Positions 15,350 through 23,961 of a stretch of 64,000 nt of DNA are shown one piece after another. The DNA comes from DASUKM01 sp036278735 (GTDB taxonomy: Bacteria; Acidobacteriota; Vicinamibacteria; Vicinamibacterales; 2-12-FULL-66-21). The stretch's first letter is position 1; each line of letters begins with the position of its first letter. The position numbers and the translations under genes are program-made. Location: NCBI GenBank assembly GCA_036278735.1, contig DASUKM010000043.1:9296-73295 (forward strand), given 5' to 3'. The notes beneath the pieces were generated by a model. It did no database searches, was not told the DNA's origin, and saw nothing but the letters and a program-made list of their open reading frames with translations.

Positions 15350-16585
15350 GTGAAGAAGGCAGTCTGGAGTTCGGCGGTGGTGCTGTTCCTGTTGCCGGCG
15401 GCCGCGCACGCGCAGGTGCTCGACTCGAGCAGCATCGACGAGGCCCGGCAGAACGCGCGCACGCACGCGGGCCCGTTCTACATCGACCCGACGGTGCTCC
15501 TCAAGGAGCTGGGGGTCGACAGCAACGTCTTCAATGCCGCGACCGACGAGAAGTCCGACTTCACCTTCACGGTCGCGCCGCAGGCCAACGTCGCCGTCGC
15601 GATGGCGCATCGCGCCCTGATCACGACGACCGCGGCGGCCGACCTGGTGTGGTATGCGCACTACGCCAGCGAGCGGTCGGTCAATCCTCAGGTGACCGTG
15701 CGCGAGGAGACGTACCTGCACCGCATCACGCTGTTCGCGCAGGAGGCGTACCTCAACACGCGGCAGCGCCCCAACTTCGAGATCGACCTGCGATCGCAGC
15801 ACCTGGAAAACGACGCGCTCGGCGGCGTGCAGTATCGCGTGACGCCGAAGATCTTCGTCGAGGTCGCCGGCCGTCGCGAAGACACGCGCTACAACGCGGA
15901 TGCGTTTTTCGACGGCACGAGCCTCGAGAAGACCCTCAACCGCAAGACGACCGGCGGCGAGGCGACGGTGCGGTACGCGCGCACCCCCCTGACGACGATC
16001 GGGGTGAAGTACGAACGGCTGTCGGACCAGTTCGCGTTCTCGCCCGAGCGCAATTCGTCGAGCTATCGCGTGATGCCGGGCCTGGAGTTCAAACCGAAGG
16101 CGCTCGTCAGCGGCTTCGCGTGGGTCGGCTACCGGAAGTTCACCCCTGACCGCCCGGAGGTGCTGCCCGCCTTCGGCGGCCTCGTCGCGGATCTCGGGCT
16201 GTCGTACACGCTGCTGGGGGCGACGAGCTTTGGCGTGAGCTACCGCCGCGACCTCACCTACTCGTACGAGCTGTATCAGCCGTTCTTCGTCAACAACGAG
16301 GTGGGGGCTTCCGTTCGCCGCGCGCTCGGCAGCCGGTTCGACGTGCTCGTCTCGGCCGATCGTCATCGCTACGTCTATCAGAATCTGCTCGCGCTGCCGT
16401 CGGGTGTGTCGCCGCTGGACCAGCGCGTCGACACGATCTGGAATTATGCCGGCAGCGTCGGTTACCGGGTCGGCCACGACGGCCGCATCGGGCTCGGCGT
16501 GTCCTACTACGAGCGCGACTCCGGTCTCCTGCCTCACGACTACGACGGGCTTCGGGTCGGCACCGTCCTCAACTACGGATTCTAG
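15350..16585 (+). CDS. Outer-membrane beta-barrel protein of the polysaccharide locus
   Basis: The 411-residue protein has a signal peptide (MKKAVWSSAVVLFLLPAAAHA) and then about 14-18 alternating amphipathic strands such as NVAVAMAHRALITTTAAADLVWYAHY, ending in VGTVLNYGF with the terminal Phe typical of BAM substrates. Proteins of this kind lie directly before wza in many exopolysaccharide loci and are thought to help export across the outer membrane. The GTG start follows a GGAG ribosome binding site. The wza gene starts 4 bases after its stop. Confidence 0.82.
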   Translation: MKKAVWSSAVVLFLLPAAAHAQVLDSSSIDEARQNARTHAGPFYIDPTVLLKELGVDSNVFNAATDEKSDFTFTVAPQANVAVAMAHRALITTTAAADLVWYAHYASERSVNPQVTVREETYLHRITLFAQEAYLNTRQRPNFEIDLRSQHLENDALGGVQYRVTPKIFVEVAGRREDTRYNADAFFDGTSLEKTLNRKTTGGEATVRYARTPLTTIGVKYERLSDQFAFSPERNSSSYRVMPGLEFKPKALVSGFAWVGYRKFTPDRPEVLPAFGGLVADLGLSYTLLGATSFGVSYRRDLTYSYELYQPFFVNNEVGASVRRALGSRFDVLVSADRHRYVYQNLLALPSGVSPLDQRVDTIWNYAGSVGYRVGHDGRIGLGVSYYERDSGLLPHDYDGLRVGTVLNYGF

Positions 16586-16589
16586 ACAC

Positions 16590-17429
16590 ATGAAAGCACT
16601 GTTTTCCTCGCGCTTCGTGGTGATGTGTGCGGCGGTGTTCTCGCTCCTGGCCGGCGCGACGGCCGTGCGGGCGCAGGACGCGGCCGACTACGTGATCGGC
16701 CCGCAGGACGTCCTCACGATCAACGTCTTCGACCAGGCGGATCTCGGCGGCAAGTACACCGTCGAAACCGACGGCACCTTCACCTTCCCGCTGATCGGCC
16801 GGATCCGCGCGGGCGGCCTGACGATTCGGGCGTTCGAGGCGTCGCTCAGGCAGGCGCTGGCGGCCGGCTACTTCAAGAATCCGCAGGTGACCGTGTCGGT
16901 CGATCAGTACCGCAGCCAGCGCGTGTTCGTGATGGGGGAGGTCCGCTCCCCCGGCCCGGTGCCGCTGACGGGCGGGATGACGCTGATCGAGGCGCTCGCC
17001 CGCGCCGGCTCCACGCTGCCGACGGCCGCCGGCGAGTTGTCGATCGTCCGGGCGCCGCAGGGGGCGACGGGCCCCGTGCTGCCCGACCAGGCGGCGACCG
17101 CCGACGTAGTCCACGTGAGCCTGAAGGATCTCGAGGGCGGTTCGGCGTCGCAAGGGATCGAGCTGCACGACGGCGACACGCTGTTCGTGCCGCGCGCCGA
17201 CACGGCGTACGTGTTCGGCCAGGTGAAGAACCCCGGCGCGTTCGCGCTCCAGTCCGACACGACCGTGCTGCAGGCGCTGTCGATGGCGGGGGGCGTGACC
17301 GAGAACGGCGCGATGAACCGGATCAGGATCGTCCGGCTCGAGAACGGCGAGAAACAGGAAATCAAGGTGAAGCTGACGGATCTGGTCAAACCGGGGGACA
17401 CGATCATCGTCCCCGAAAGGTACTTCTGA
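16590..17429 (+). CDS. Polysaccharide export protein (Wza/outer-membrane polysaccharide export family)
   Basis: The 279-residue protein has a signal peptide ending in AVRAQ, followed by the Poly_export domain (DYVIGPQDVLTINVFDQADL) and two SLBB domains (QRVFVMGEVRSPGPVPL; AYVFGQVKNPGAFALQ). Unlike E. coli Wza there is no lipobox Cys after the signal peptide and the chain is shorter, lacking the C-terminal outer-membrane helix, so the upstream barrel may supply the outer-membrane channel. Its stop overlaps the Wzc start (TGATG). Confidence 0.92.
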   Translation: MKALFSSRFVVMCAAVFSLLAGATAVRAQDAADYVIGPQDVLTINVFDQADLGGKYTVETDGTFTFPLIGRIRAGGLTIRAFEASLRQALAAGYFKNPQVTVSVDQYRSQRVFVMGEVRSPGPVPLTGGMTLIEALARAGSTLPTAAGELSIVRAPQGATGPVLPDQAATADVVHVSLKDLEGGSASQGIELHDGDTLFVPRADTAYVFGQVKNPGAFALQSDTTVLQALSMAGGVTENGAMNRIRIVRLENGEKQEIKVKLTDLVKPGDTIIVPERYF

Positions 17430-19744
17430 TGAGCGATCAGTTGCAGTTCGACGAGCAGGGGGAGGGCCGGCTGCGCCTGGCCTCGGCCGGCCCGGCCGCC
17501 CGTCCCGCGGCGGCGGCCCCGGCCGACAGCTTCACGATCGAGGAGCCGCATCTGCTCGACTACGTGCGCGTGCTCTACAAGCGGCGCTGGACGGCGGCGA
17601 CCGCCTTCCTGCTCGTGTTCGTGTCGGTGGCGGCCTACACGTTCACGGTGACGCCGATTTACGAGGCGAAGGCGCGCCTGCTGATCGAGGCGGAAGACCA
17701 GAACGTCGTCAACTTCAAGCAGGTGGTCGACGAGGACCAGACCAAGGCCGACTACTACCAGACGCAGTACAACATGCTGCAGAGCCGCGCGCTGGCGCGG
17801 AAGACGATCGACGACCTGCACCTGTGGGACACCGCGCCGTTCGGCGGCGCGCAGCAGGGGTTCAGCGTCAGGAAGGCGGTCTTCGGGGCGCCGGCCGCGC
17901 TCGCGGCTGGCGTGGGCCGCCTGTTCCGGCACGGCGATGCCGCGTCCGACCACACGAATGACAATCAGATCCCCGGCGCCGACGAGACGGCGGCGCAGTC
18001 GCGGGCGATCGATACCTTCCTCGCGGATCTCGACGTCGCGCCGATCCGCAACAGCCGGCTGGTGGACCTGAAGGTCCGGCTCGCGGATCCGGTGGCGGCC
18101 ACGCGGGTCGCCAACACGCTGGCGAAGAACTACATCCAGCAGAACCTCGAGTACAAGTTCATGGCCTCGAAGGAGGCGAGCGACTGGCTGGGCGATCGGC
18201 TGGCGGAGCAGCGCAAGTCGGTCGAGGCGGCCGAATCGAAGCTGCAGCAGTACCGGGAGCAGAACGACGCCATCTCGCTCCAGGACCGCGAGAACATCGT
18301 CGTGCAGAAGCTGGCGGACATCAACGCCGCGGTCACGCGCGCGAAGACGGATCGCATTCAGAAGGAAGCGCTCTACGACCAGCTCCGCAAGAGCCAGAAC
18401 AACCCGTCGCTGCTCGACACGTTCCCCGCGATCCTGATGAACTCGTTCATCCAGCAGCAGAAGTCGCAGCTCTCGGACCTGCAGCGGCAGTACGCGCAGA
18501 TGTCGGACAAGCTGGGGGACAAGCATCCCGACATCATCAGGATCAAGTCGGCGATTGCGATTACGCAGCAGAAGCTCGAGACCGAGATCGCCAAGGTCGT
18601 CCAGTCGGTCAAGAGCGACTACGAGGCGTCGCTCGCGCAGGAGCAGAGCCTGCAGGCGGCGTTGAACCAGCAGAAGCAGGAAGCGTTCGCGATGAACCGC
18701 AAGGGGATCGACGCGAGCGTGCTCGAGCGCGACGTCCAGAGCAGCCGGCAGATCTACGACAGCCTGCTCCAGCGCGCGAAGGAGACGGGCGTATCCGGCG
18801 AGCTGAAGACGAGCAACATCCGCATCGTCGACAAAGCCGAGCAGCCGCGGCATCCGGCGACGCCGAAGACGCTGCTGAACCTCGTGCTCGGCCTCTTCGG
18901 CGGCGGCGTGCTGGCGTTCGGGCTGACGTTCTTCTTCGAGTATCTCGACAGCCGCATCAAGTCTCCCGACGAGATCAAGGCGCACCTCGGGCTGCCGGCG
19001 CTCGGGTTGATCCCGGCGCTGGATCCCAAGAGTTGGAAGGGGAAGGAGCCGCTCATCAACGCCGGCGTCCCGCCGAACTTCGCCGAGGCGTTCCGCGGCG
19101 TCCGGACCAACGTGCTGTTCTCGTCGGCGGAGGAGGGCTCGCGGTCGATCGTGGTGACGAGCACCGGCCCGGGCGAAGGCAAGACGACGGTGGCGGTGAA
19201 CCTGGCGGTGGGGTTCGCGCAGGCGGGGCAGCGGGTGCTGCTGATCGACGCCGACATGCGGCGGCCGCGGGTGCACGACGTGTTCGGGCAGTCGCAGGAG
19301 CCGGGGCTGTCGAACCTGATGGTGGGGAACGCGAAGGCGAGCGAGAGCGTGCGGAAGTGCACGGTGCCGAACCTGTGGGTGCTGACGGCGGGCCGGATTC
19401 CGCCGAACCCGGCGGAGCTGCTCGGCTCGGTCCGGTTCCGCGACTTCCTCGGATCGCTGAAGGAGCACTTCGACTGGGTGATCATCGACTCGCCGCCGGT
19501 GATGGCGGTGACCGACGCGACGATCGCGGCCAATTCGGCGTCCGGGGTGGTGTTCGTCGTCGGGGCGGAAATGACGAGCCGGCACGCGGCGAAGACCGCG
19601 ATCGAGCAGCTCGCGCACGGCCGCGTGCACTTCGTCGGCGCCGTGCTGAACCGCGTCGAGCTGGAGAAGAACGCCTATTACTACTCGCACTACTACCGGC
19701 GGGAGTACGGCGCGTACTACCAGCAGGCGGTGGGGCAGAAGTAG
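17429..19744 (+). CDS. Polysaccharide co-polymerase with BY-kinase domain (Wzc-like)
   Basis: The 771-residue inner-membrane protein has an N-terminal Wzz domain with TM1 near residues 50-70, a long periplasmic coiled-coil (about 230-450), TM2 near 490-510, and a cytoplasmic tyrosine autokinase. The kinase has Walker A TGPGEGKTT (about residue 578), Walker A' LLIDADMRRP and Walker B VIIDSPPV (about 685). The C-terminal tail is Tyr-rich (YYYSHYYRREYGAYY), the usual autophosphorylation cluster. It controls chain length and export with Wza. An in-frame start far upstream (16625) is rejected because it would read through wza. Confidence 0.95.
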   Translation: MSDQLQFDEQGEGRLRLASAGPAARPAAAAPADSFTIEEPHLLDYVRVLYKRRWTAATAFLLVFVSVAAYTFTVTPIYEAKARLLIEAEDQNVVNFKQVVDEDQTKADYYQTQYNMLQSRALARKTIDDLHLWDTAPFGGAQQGFSVRKAVFGAPAALAAGVGRLFRHGDAASDHTNDNQIPGADETAAQSRAIDTFLADLDVAPIRNSRLVDLKVRLADPVAATRVANTLAKNYIQQNLEYKFMASKEASDWLGDRLAEQRKSVEAAESKLQQYREQNDAISLQDRENIVVQKLADINAAVTRAKTDRIQKEALYDQLRKSQNNPSLLDTFPAILMNSFIQQQKSQLSDLQRQYAQMSDKLGDKHPDIIRIKSAIAITQQKLETEIAKVVQSVKSDYEASLAQEQSLQAALNQQKQEAFAMNRKGIDASVLERDVQSSRQIYDSLLQRAKETGVSGELKTSNIRIVDKAEQPRHPATPKTLLNLVLGLFGGGVLAFGLTFFFEYLDSRIKSPDEIKAHLGLPALGLIPALDPKSWKGKEPLINAGVPPNFAEAFRGVRTNVLFSSAEEGSRSIVVTSTGPGEGKTTVAVNLAVGFAQAGQRVLLIDADMRRPRVHDVFGQSQEPGLSNLMVGNAKASESVRKCTVPNLWVLTAGRIPPNPAELLGSVRFRDFLGSLKEHFDWVIIDSPPVMAVTDATIAANSASGVVFVVGAEMTSRHAAKTAIEQLAHGRVHFVGAVLNRVELEKNAYYYSHYYRREYGAYYQQAVGQK

Positions 19745-19772
19745 AGGCAGCCCTCGTTCGGATTGCTATCAC

Positions 19773-21362
19773 GTGTATACCACCGTTGAGTGCAGCCAAC
19801 CCGCTGCGCCATCTTTGAAGCGCAATGCGATCGCTAACGGGCTGGGCCGCCTTTGGGCGGCGCTGCTGACGATCGCCACGATTCCTGTTTTTGTCCGCGT
19901 GCTCGGCACGGAGGCCTACGGGCTGGTGGCGATCTTTTCGTCCCTGAACATGGTCATCGCGCTGCTGGACCTTGGCCTGACGGCCACCATCAATCGCGAG
20001 ATCGCCAGGTTCCGCGCGCTCGGGCGGCCCCCGTCAGAAAGCGCGACTGTTCTCCGAACATTTGAAGTGGTCTATTGGGCTATTGCTCTTGCGATCGGTA
20101 CGGCGATCGCGTTTGCATCGGGGTCTATTGCGCACCACTGGGTCAATGTCCGGCACCTTTCGAGAACAGACGTCAAACTCGCGATCCTGATCATGGCCGT
20201 CGCGATCGCGGCGCGCTGGCCTGTGTCCATGTACGGCGGCGTGCTGCAGGGTCTAGAACAGCAGGTGCGCCAAAATGCGGTGGTAATGCTGGCAGCGACC
20301 GTGCGCACAGCTGGCGCCGCCGTTGTGGTGCTGCTCATAGCGCCCACGATTGCGGCATTTCTCTGGACCCAGGTGGCAGCTGCACTCGTCGAGGTAGCCG
20401 GGACGGCAGTAATGGCGTGGCGTGGTTTGGCTGCCCGGCCGACCCGACACTTCGATGTCAATTGCCTGCGGTCCGTCTGGCGATTTGCCGTCGGCTTTAA
20501 TGTCATCGGGGCACTCGCTATGGTCGCCAGCCAGGCGGATCGACTGGTGCTCAGCCGATACCGTGTGCTCGATGAGGTCGGGTTCTACGCGATCGCTTGC
20601 ACCGCGGCGGGCGCCGTTCCGCTGATCGCTTCGTCGGTGGGAGCGGCGCTATTCCCTAAGTTTTCCGCCATCAGTGCGCAGCACGATCGCCGTCGTCTTA
20701 CGCGAGTGTACACGGATGGCGTGCATGCCGTCGCGCTGCTCGCCGTCCCGGCTGGCCTGACTGTGCTGTTCTTTGCCCATCCGGTGCTGGCCCTCTGGAT
20801 GCACTCGAGCCACCTCGCCGATCGCGCGAGCGTCGCGCTGGCCATTCTGGCGCTCGCCAGCATCCTGAACGCCCTCCAGAATCCCGCGTACAACCTGCTG
20901 CTTGCGGCGGGCCGCATCCGCGTCGTGCTCGCCGTAGGTGTGATAAACGCCATCGTCTTCATTTCCCTCATGGTGGCGTTCATTCCTCGCTGGGGCATTA
21001 ACGCGGCGGCGGCTATCTGGCTGGCGCAGAATGTCGTTTTTGTCGTCGTGTTTCCGCGCGCTATTGCGTCCGAACTCGAGCTTGACCGTTCCTGGATATC
21101 TCCGATGCCGGGAGTGGCGGCAATCATCGCGCTGGGCAGCCTGTGGTTCGGCGGGGCCTGGATCGTGAGTGGAGTGACTCCCAGTATCCGCATGGCCGTG
21201 GAATTTGGCGTCGCGGCGATCGGCTATGCTGGCACCGCCGGTGTACTCGCACGCAGGCTCCGCATTTATCCCTTCACGAGGCGCGTTGCCGCAGTTGCGC
21301 CCGATGGTCGCCCGCAGCCAGCGATTGGCAGCCTCGAACAGGAACCCGTGTGCCCGGTCTAG
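19773..21362 (+). CDS. Polysaccharide flippase (Wzx/MOP superfamily)
   Basis: The 529-residue protein has about 12-14 hydrophobic segments and the N-terminal pattern NAIANGLGRLWAALLTIATIPVFVRVLGTEAYGL typical of oligosaccharide flippases. It should move undecaprenyl-linked repeat units to the periplasm for polymerisation. The GTG start at 19773 is the earliest in frame; a start nearer the first TM is possible. From here the base composition drops relative to wza-wzc, marking the beginning of the variable part of the locus. Confidence 0.88.
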   Translation: MYTTVECSQPAAPSLKRNAIANGLGRLWAALLTIATIPVFVRVLGTEAYGLVAIFSSLNMVIALLDLGLTATINREIARFRALGRPPSESATVLRTFEVVYWAIALAIGTAIAFASGSIAHHWVNVRHLSRTDVKLAILIMAVAIAARWPVSMYGGVLQGLEQQVRQNAVVMLAATVRTAGAAVVVLLIAPTIAAFLWTQVAAALVEVAGTAVMAWRGLAARPTRHFDVNCLRSVWRFAVGFNVIGALAMVASQADRLVLSRYRVLDEVGFYAIACTAAGAVPLIASSVGAALFPKFSAISAQHDRRRLTRVYTDGVHAVALLAVPAGLTVLFFAHPVLALWMHSSHLADRASVALAILALASILNALQNPAYNLLLAAGRIRVVLAVGVINAIVFISLMVAFIPRWGINAAAAIWLAQNVVFVVVFPRAIASELELDRSWISPMPGVAAIIALGSLWFGGAWIVSGVTPSIRMAVEFGVAAIGYAGTAGVLARRLRIYPFTRRVAAVAPDGRPQPAIGSLEQEPVCPV

Positions 21363-22816
21363 TGCTCGATCCACGGCTTCTTGCGCCGCGCGCAGTCGCA
21401 GACCGTGCAACGGCCCAAGTCCGGGCGTTCGACGTTACGTATTCGATAGGCCCGGCAAGTGTCGCGGGTGCATTGACGGCGCTGTCAATGTTTGCGGCCG
21501 GGGCCGCCGACGAACATCTTGCCGCCGGCTGGATCTGCTTTGCGATCATTGCATGGACGATCTACGACCCGTACCTGTTCGCGGTCGTCCTGATGCCATT
21601 CCTGATTCCGTTCGGCACGATCCAGATCCTGCCAGGAGTTCCGTTCACGTACCTGCTAGCTGGGACGACCGCCGCGATGATCGGCTGTGTGGTGCGCCCA
21701 GGGCCGCTCGTGCGGGGCTTCCAGCGGATTCCCAGGTCCACTCTGATCGGGCTATTCGGGCTGCTGGCTGCGTACCTCGCATCGATGCTCGTCAACGGCT
21801 ACACCAATATTGGTGCGATGTGGATCAGCACGCATACTGTGCGCACGCTGCAGGTCGTACTGGTCTTTGCCAGCGTCTATCGACTCGCCGATGGCCGGCT
21901 GATGCTTGTCGGCTTCGTAATCGCGGGCTGCGCATGCCTCTTCGCTGGTCCTATCGTGTGGTATGAGACGGGCGACCTGCTGGCCGCTTACTCCACTCCG
22001 GTGATGCCGCTGGGCAGCGTGCTTGGGGTTTCGCTCCTGATCGCCAAGTCGAGCGCATTCGCCACATTCTCAGCCATTGCCGCGTTCGCCCTTGCCGAAC
22101 AGGCACGGCGCCTGTGGTCGAGAGCCGCATTATTCGTGCTTGGAGCGGGATTCCTGGGCGCAAGCCTTTTCAGCGGCCGGCGGGAGGCCCTGCTCGCGAT
22201 TGCTGGTGCGGCGCTGATCGCCATGTTCACGGGACGGAAGAGAACCTACCGCATCGGCATTGTTGCGCTGGTCGCACTGGCTGCCGTGTTCCTCTATTGG
22301 GCCGGACCACTGAGGACCTTTCTTCAGGATCGCGCGTCCATTTTTGCGGAGTTTACGGGAGGGGGCACTGGACGATGGCCGCTGCTCATCCGGAGCATCG
22401 AGTTGTGGTGGGAGCGTCCTTGGCTTGGGTATGGCCCCGGCATGCACTCGACTGTGCTCTGGAACGCATCCGATCTGGGCGAAGGCGGGGTAGCCGCGCA
22501 CAACTCCATTTCCGGTGCGATGGTCGAAGCGGGACTCGTCGGCGGCGCCTTCGTGGTCATCCTCGTCCTCGGGTTCGTCGCGAACTGGTGGCGGGTGCTC
22601 AAGGGCTCGTGGCGATTTCCCTCCGAGTCTGGATGGTCCACGCTGATACTCCCGGGCGCTGCCACCCTGTTCTCGGCCGCGGCGGTCTGGGACTTCGTCA
22701 ATCATAGCGGCTACATGCTCCTCTTCGGAATGCTCACGGCGTGGATTGTGCGAGTGCATGAAGCGCAACGCATTGCCGCACGCAGCCCGGACGGCACCGT
22801 CAGACTGCCCCGATGA
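21350..22816 (+). CDS. O-antigen polymerase/ligase family membrane protein (Wzy/WaaL-like), copy 1
   Basis: The 488-residue integral membrane protein has about 10-12 hydrophobic segments and a large loop with RWPLLIRSIELWWERPWLGYGPGMHSTVLW and AHNSISGAMVEAGLVGG, which is the Wzy_C signature region. In a locus with Wzx and Wzc it probably polymerises the repeat unit. The GTG at 21350 is chosen; it overlaps the flippase gene by 13 bases, and its own stop overlaps the next ATG (ATGA). Confidence 0.83.
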   Translation: MPGLVLDPRLLAPRAVADRATAQVRAFDVTYSIGPASVAGALTALSMFAAGAADEHLAAGWICFAIIAWTIYDPYLFAVVLMPFLIPFGTIQILPGVPFTYLLAGTTAAMIGCVVRPGPLVRGFQRIPRSTLIGLFGLLAAYLASMLVNGYTNIGAMWISTHTVRTLQVVLVFASVYRLADGRLMLVGFVIAGCACLFAGPIVWYETGDLLAAYSTPVMPLGSVLGVSLLIAKSSAFATFSAIAAFALAEQARRLWSRAALFVLGAGFLGASLFSGRREALLAIAGAALIAMFTGRKRTYRIGIVALVALAAVFLYWAGPLRTFLQDRASIFAEFTGGGTGRWPLLIRSIELWWERPWLGYGPGMHSTVLWNASDLGEGGVAAHNSISGAMVEAGLVGGAFVVILVLGFVANWWRVLKGSWRFPSESGWSTLILPGAATLFSAAAVWDFVNHSGYMLLFGMLTAWIVRVHEAQRIAARSPDGTVRLPR

Positions 22817-23961
22817 AGCTGCTATTCATTATCGACAACCTGAATACGGGCGGCGCTCAGCGCCAAATCGTGACCTTGGCAGCGGCGCTCCGCAAGCGTG
22901 GGCATGACGCGACGGTGTTCTGCTACGCCGCCGGAGACGTGCTGGCCGCGCCGCTGGCCGAGGCCGGTGTGGAGGTGGTGACCAACAGGAAGCGCGGTCG
23001 GTACTCGCTCTCACCTGTCGTCGCAATCGGTCGTCTGATTGCGCGCCGGCGCCTCGAAGGTGTCGTTGCGTTCCTACGAACGCCGAATATTTATGCCATT
23101 GTTGGCGCTCGGTTGTCCCGCCGTAATCCGACGGTCATCGTCTCGGAACGCTTCTTCGATCCTCCCCAGGGGATCGGTCGACTGACGGCTGCCGGACGAC
23201 GGCTATATCGATTCGCCGACCACGTTGTCCTGAACTCGCATCACCAGCGTAAGCACTTCGAGCGGCTGTATCCACACCTGTTAGGGCGCCTATCGACAAT
23301 TTACAACGGCGTCGATCTGGCAGTATTCCGGCCGCGAGAAGTAGATTCGCCGACGTCACCATTGAACCTTCTCGCCATAGGCACTGTGGCGCCCCACAAG
23401 AATGGAATAACCCTTGTGCGGGCGCTGGCGTTCGCCCGAAAGGCATATTCTCTCGACGTTAGAGTGACTTGGGTGGGCGCCCACCTTCCCGCGCACGAGG
23501 CTTGCTCGGACTTGATGAAGCGTGAAATCGCTGACTTGCAGCTCGACGATGCGTGGACGTGGCTCCCGCCCAGCGATCGGATCCCGGAGCTCATTCCGAA
23601 TTTCCACGGGCTGGTGCATCCATCCTACGGCGAGGGTGTTCCGAACGTTGTCTGCGAGGCAATGGCATGTGCGCGACCCGTGCTCGTCAGCGACGCACTT
23701 GACCATCCGCACCTTGTCGCACACGGCGCAGCCGGGTTGTTGTTCGATCCTCATGACGCCGAAAGGCTCGCCGAATGTATCAAGAAGTTTGCGGCTATGT
23801 CCCCGCATGAGCAACGGAGCCTCGGAGCTAGAGCTCGCACAAGGGCCGAGCTTTTGTTTTCCGTAGATCGCCTTGCCCAAGAGTACGAATCGTTGCTGTT
23901 GAATGATCGTCGGGTCGCTCTTCTACGCCTGCATGGAGATCAGATCGCATGTGCGGAATAG
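22813..23961 (+). CDS. Glycosyltransferase family 4 protein, first of three
   Basis: The 382-residue protein has the GT-B fold pattern. The N-terminal domain opens with LLFIIDNLNTGGAQRQIVTLA. The C-terminal domain has NLLAIGTVAPHKNG and the nucleotide-sugar motif HPSYGEGVPNVVCEAMACARP with the EX7E glutamates. It should add a sugar to the lipid-linked repeat unit at the cytoplasmic face. The stop lies 13 bases inside the asparagine-synthase-like gene, so the two are translationally linked. Confidence 0.9.
   Translation: MKLLFIIDNLNTGGAQRQIVTLAAALRKRGHDATVFCYAAGDVLAAPLAEAGVEVVTNRKRGRYSLSPVVAIGRLIARRRLEGVVAFLRTPNIYAIVGARLSRRNPTVIVSERFFDPPQGIGRLTAAGRRLYRFADHVVLNSHHQRKHFERLYPHLLGRLSTIYNGVDLAVFRPREVDSPTSPLNLLAIGTVAPHKNGITLVRALAFARKAYSLDVRVTWVGAHLPAHEACSDLMKREIADLQLDDAWTWLPPSDRIPELIPNFHGLVHPSYGEGVPNVVCEAMACARPVLVSDALDHPHLVAHGAAGLLFDPHDAERLAECIKKFAAMSPHEQRSLGARARTRAELLFSVDRLAQEYESLLLNDRRVALLRLHGDQIACAE

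Noticed and set aside
16625..17428. An upstream in-frame extension of the Wzc-like gene reaching through wza
   Set aside because: The extension is a low-complexity Arg/Gly/Ala shadow of wza, and the Wzz domain begins just after the ATG at 17429, which overlaps the wza stop.
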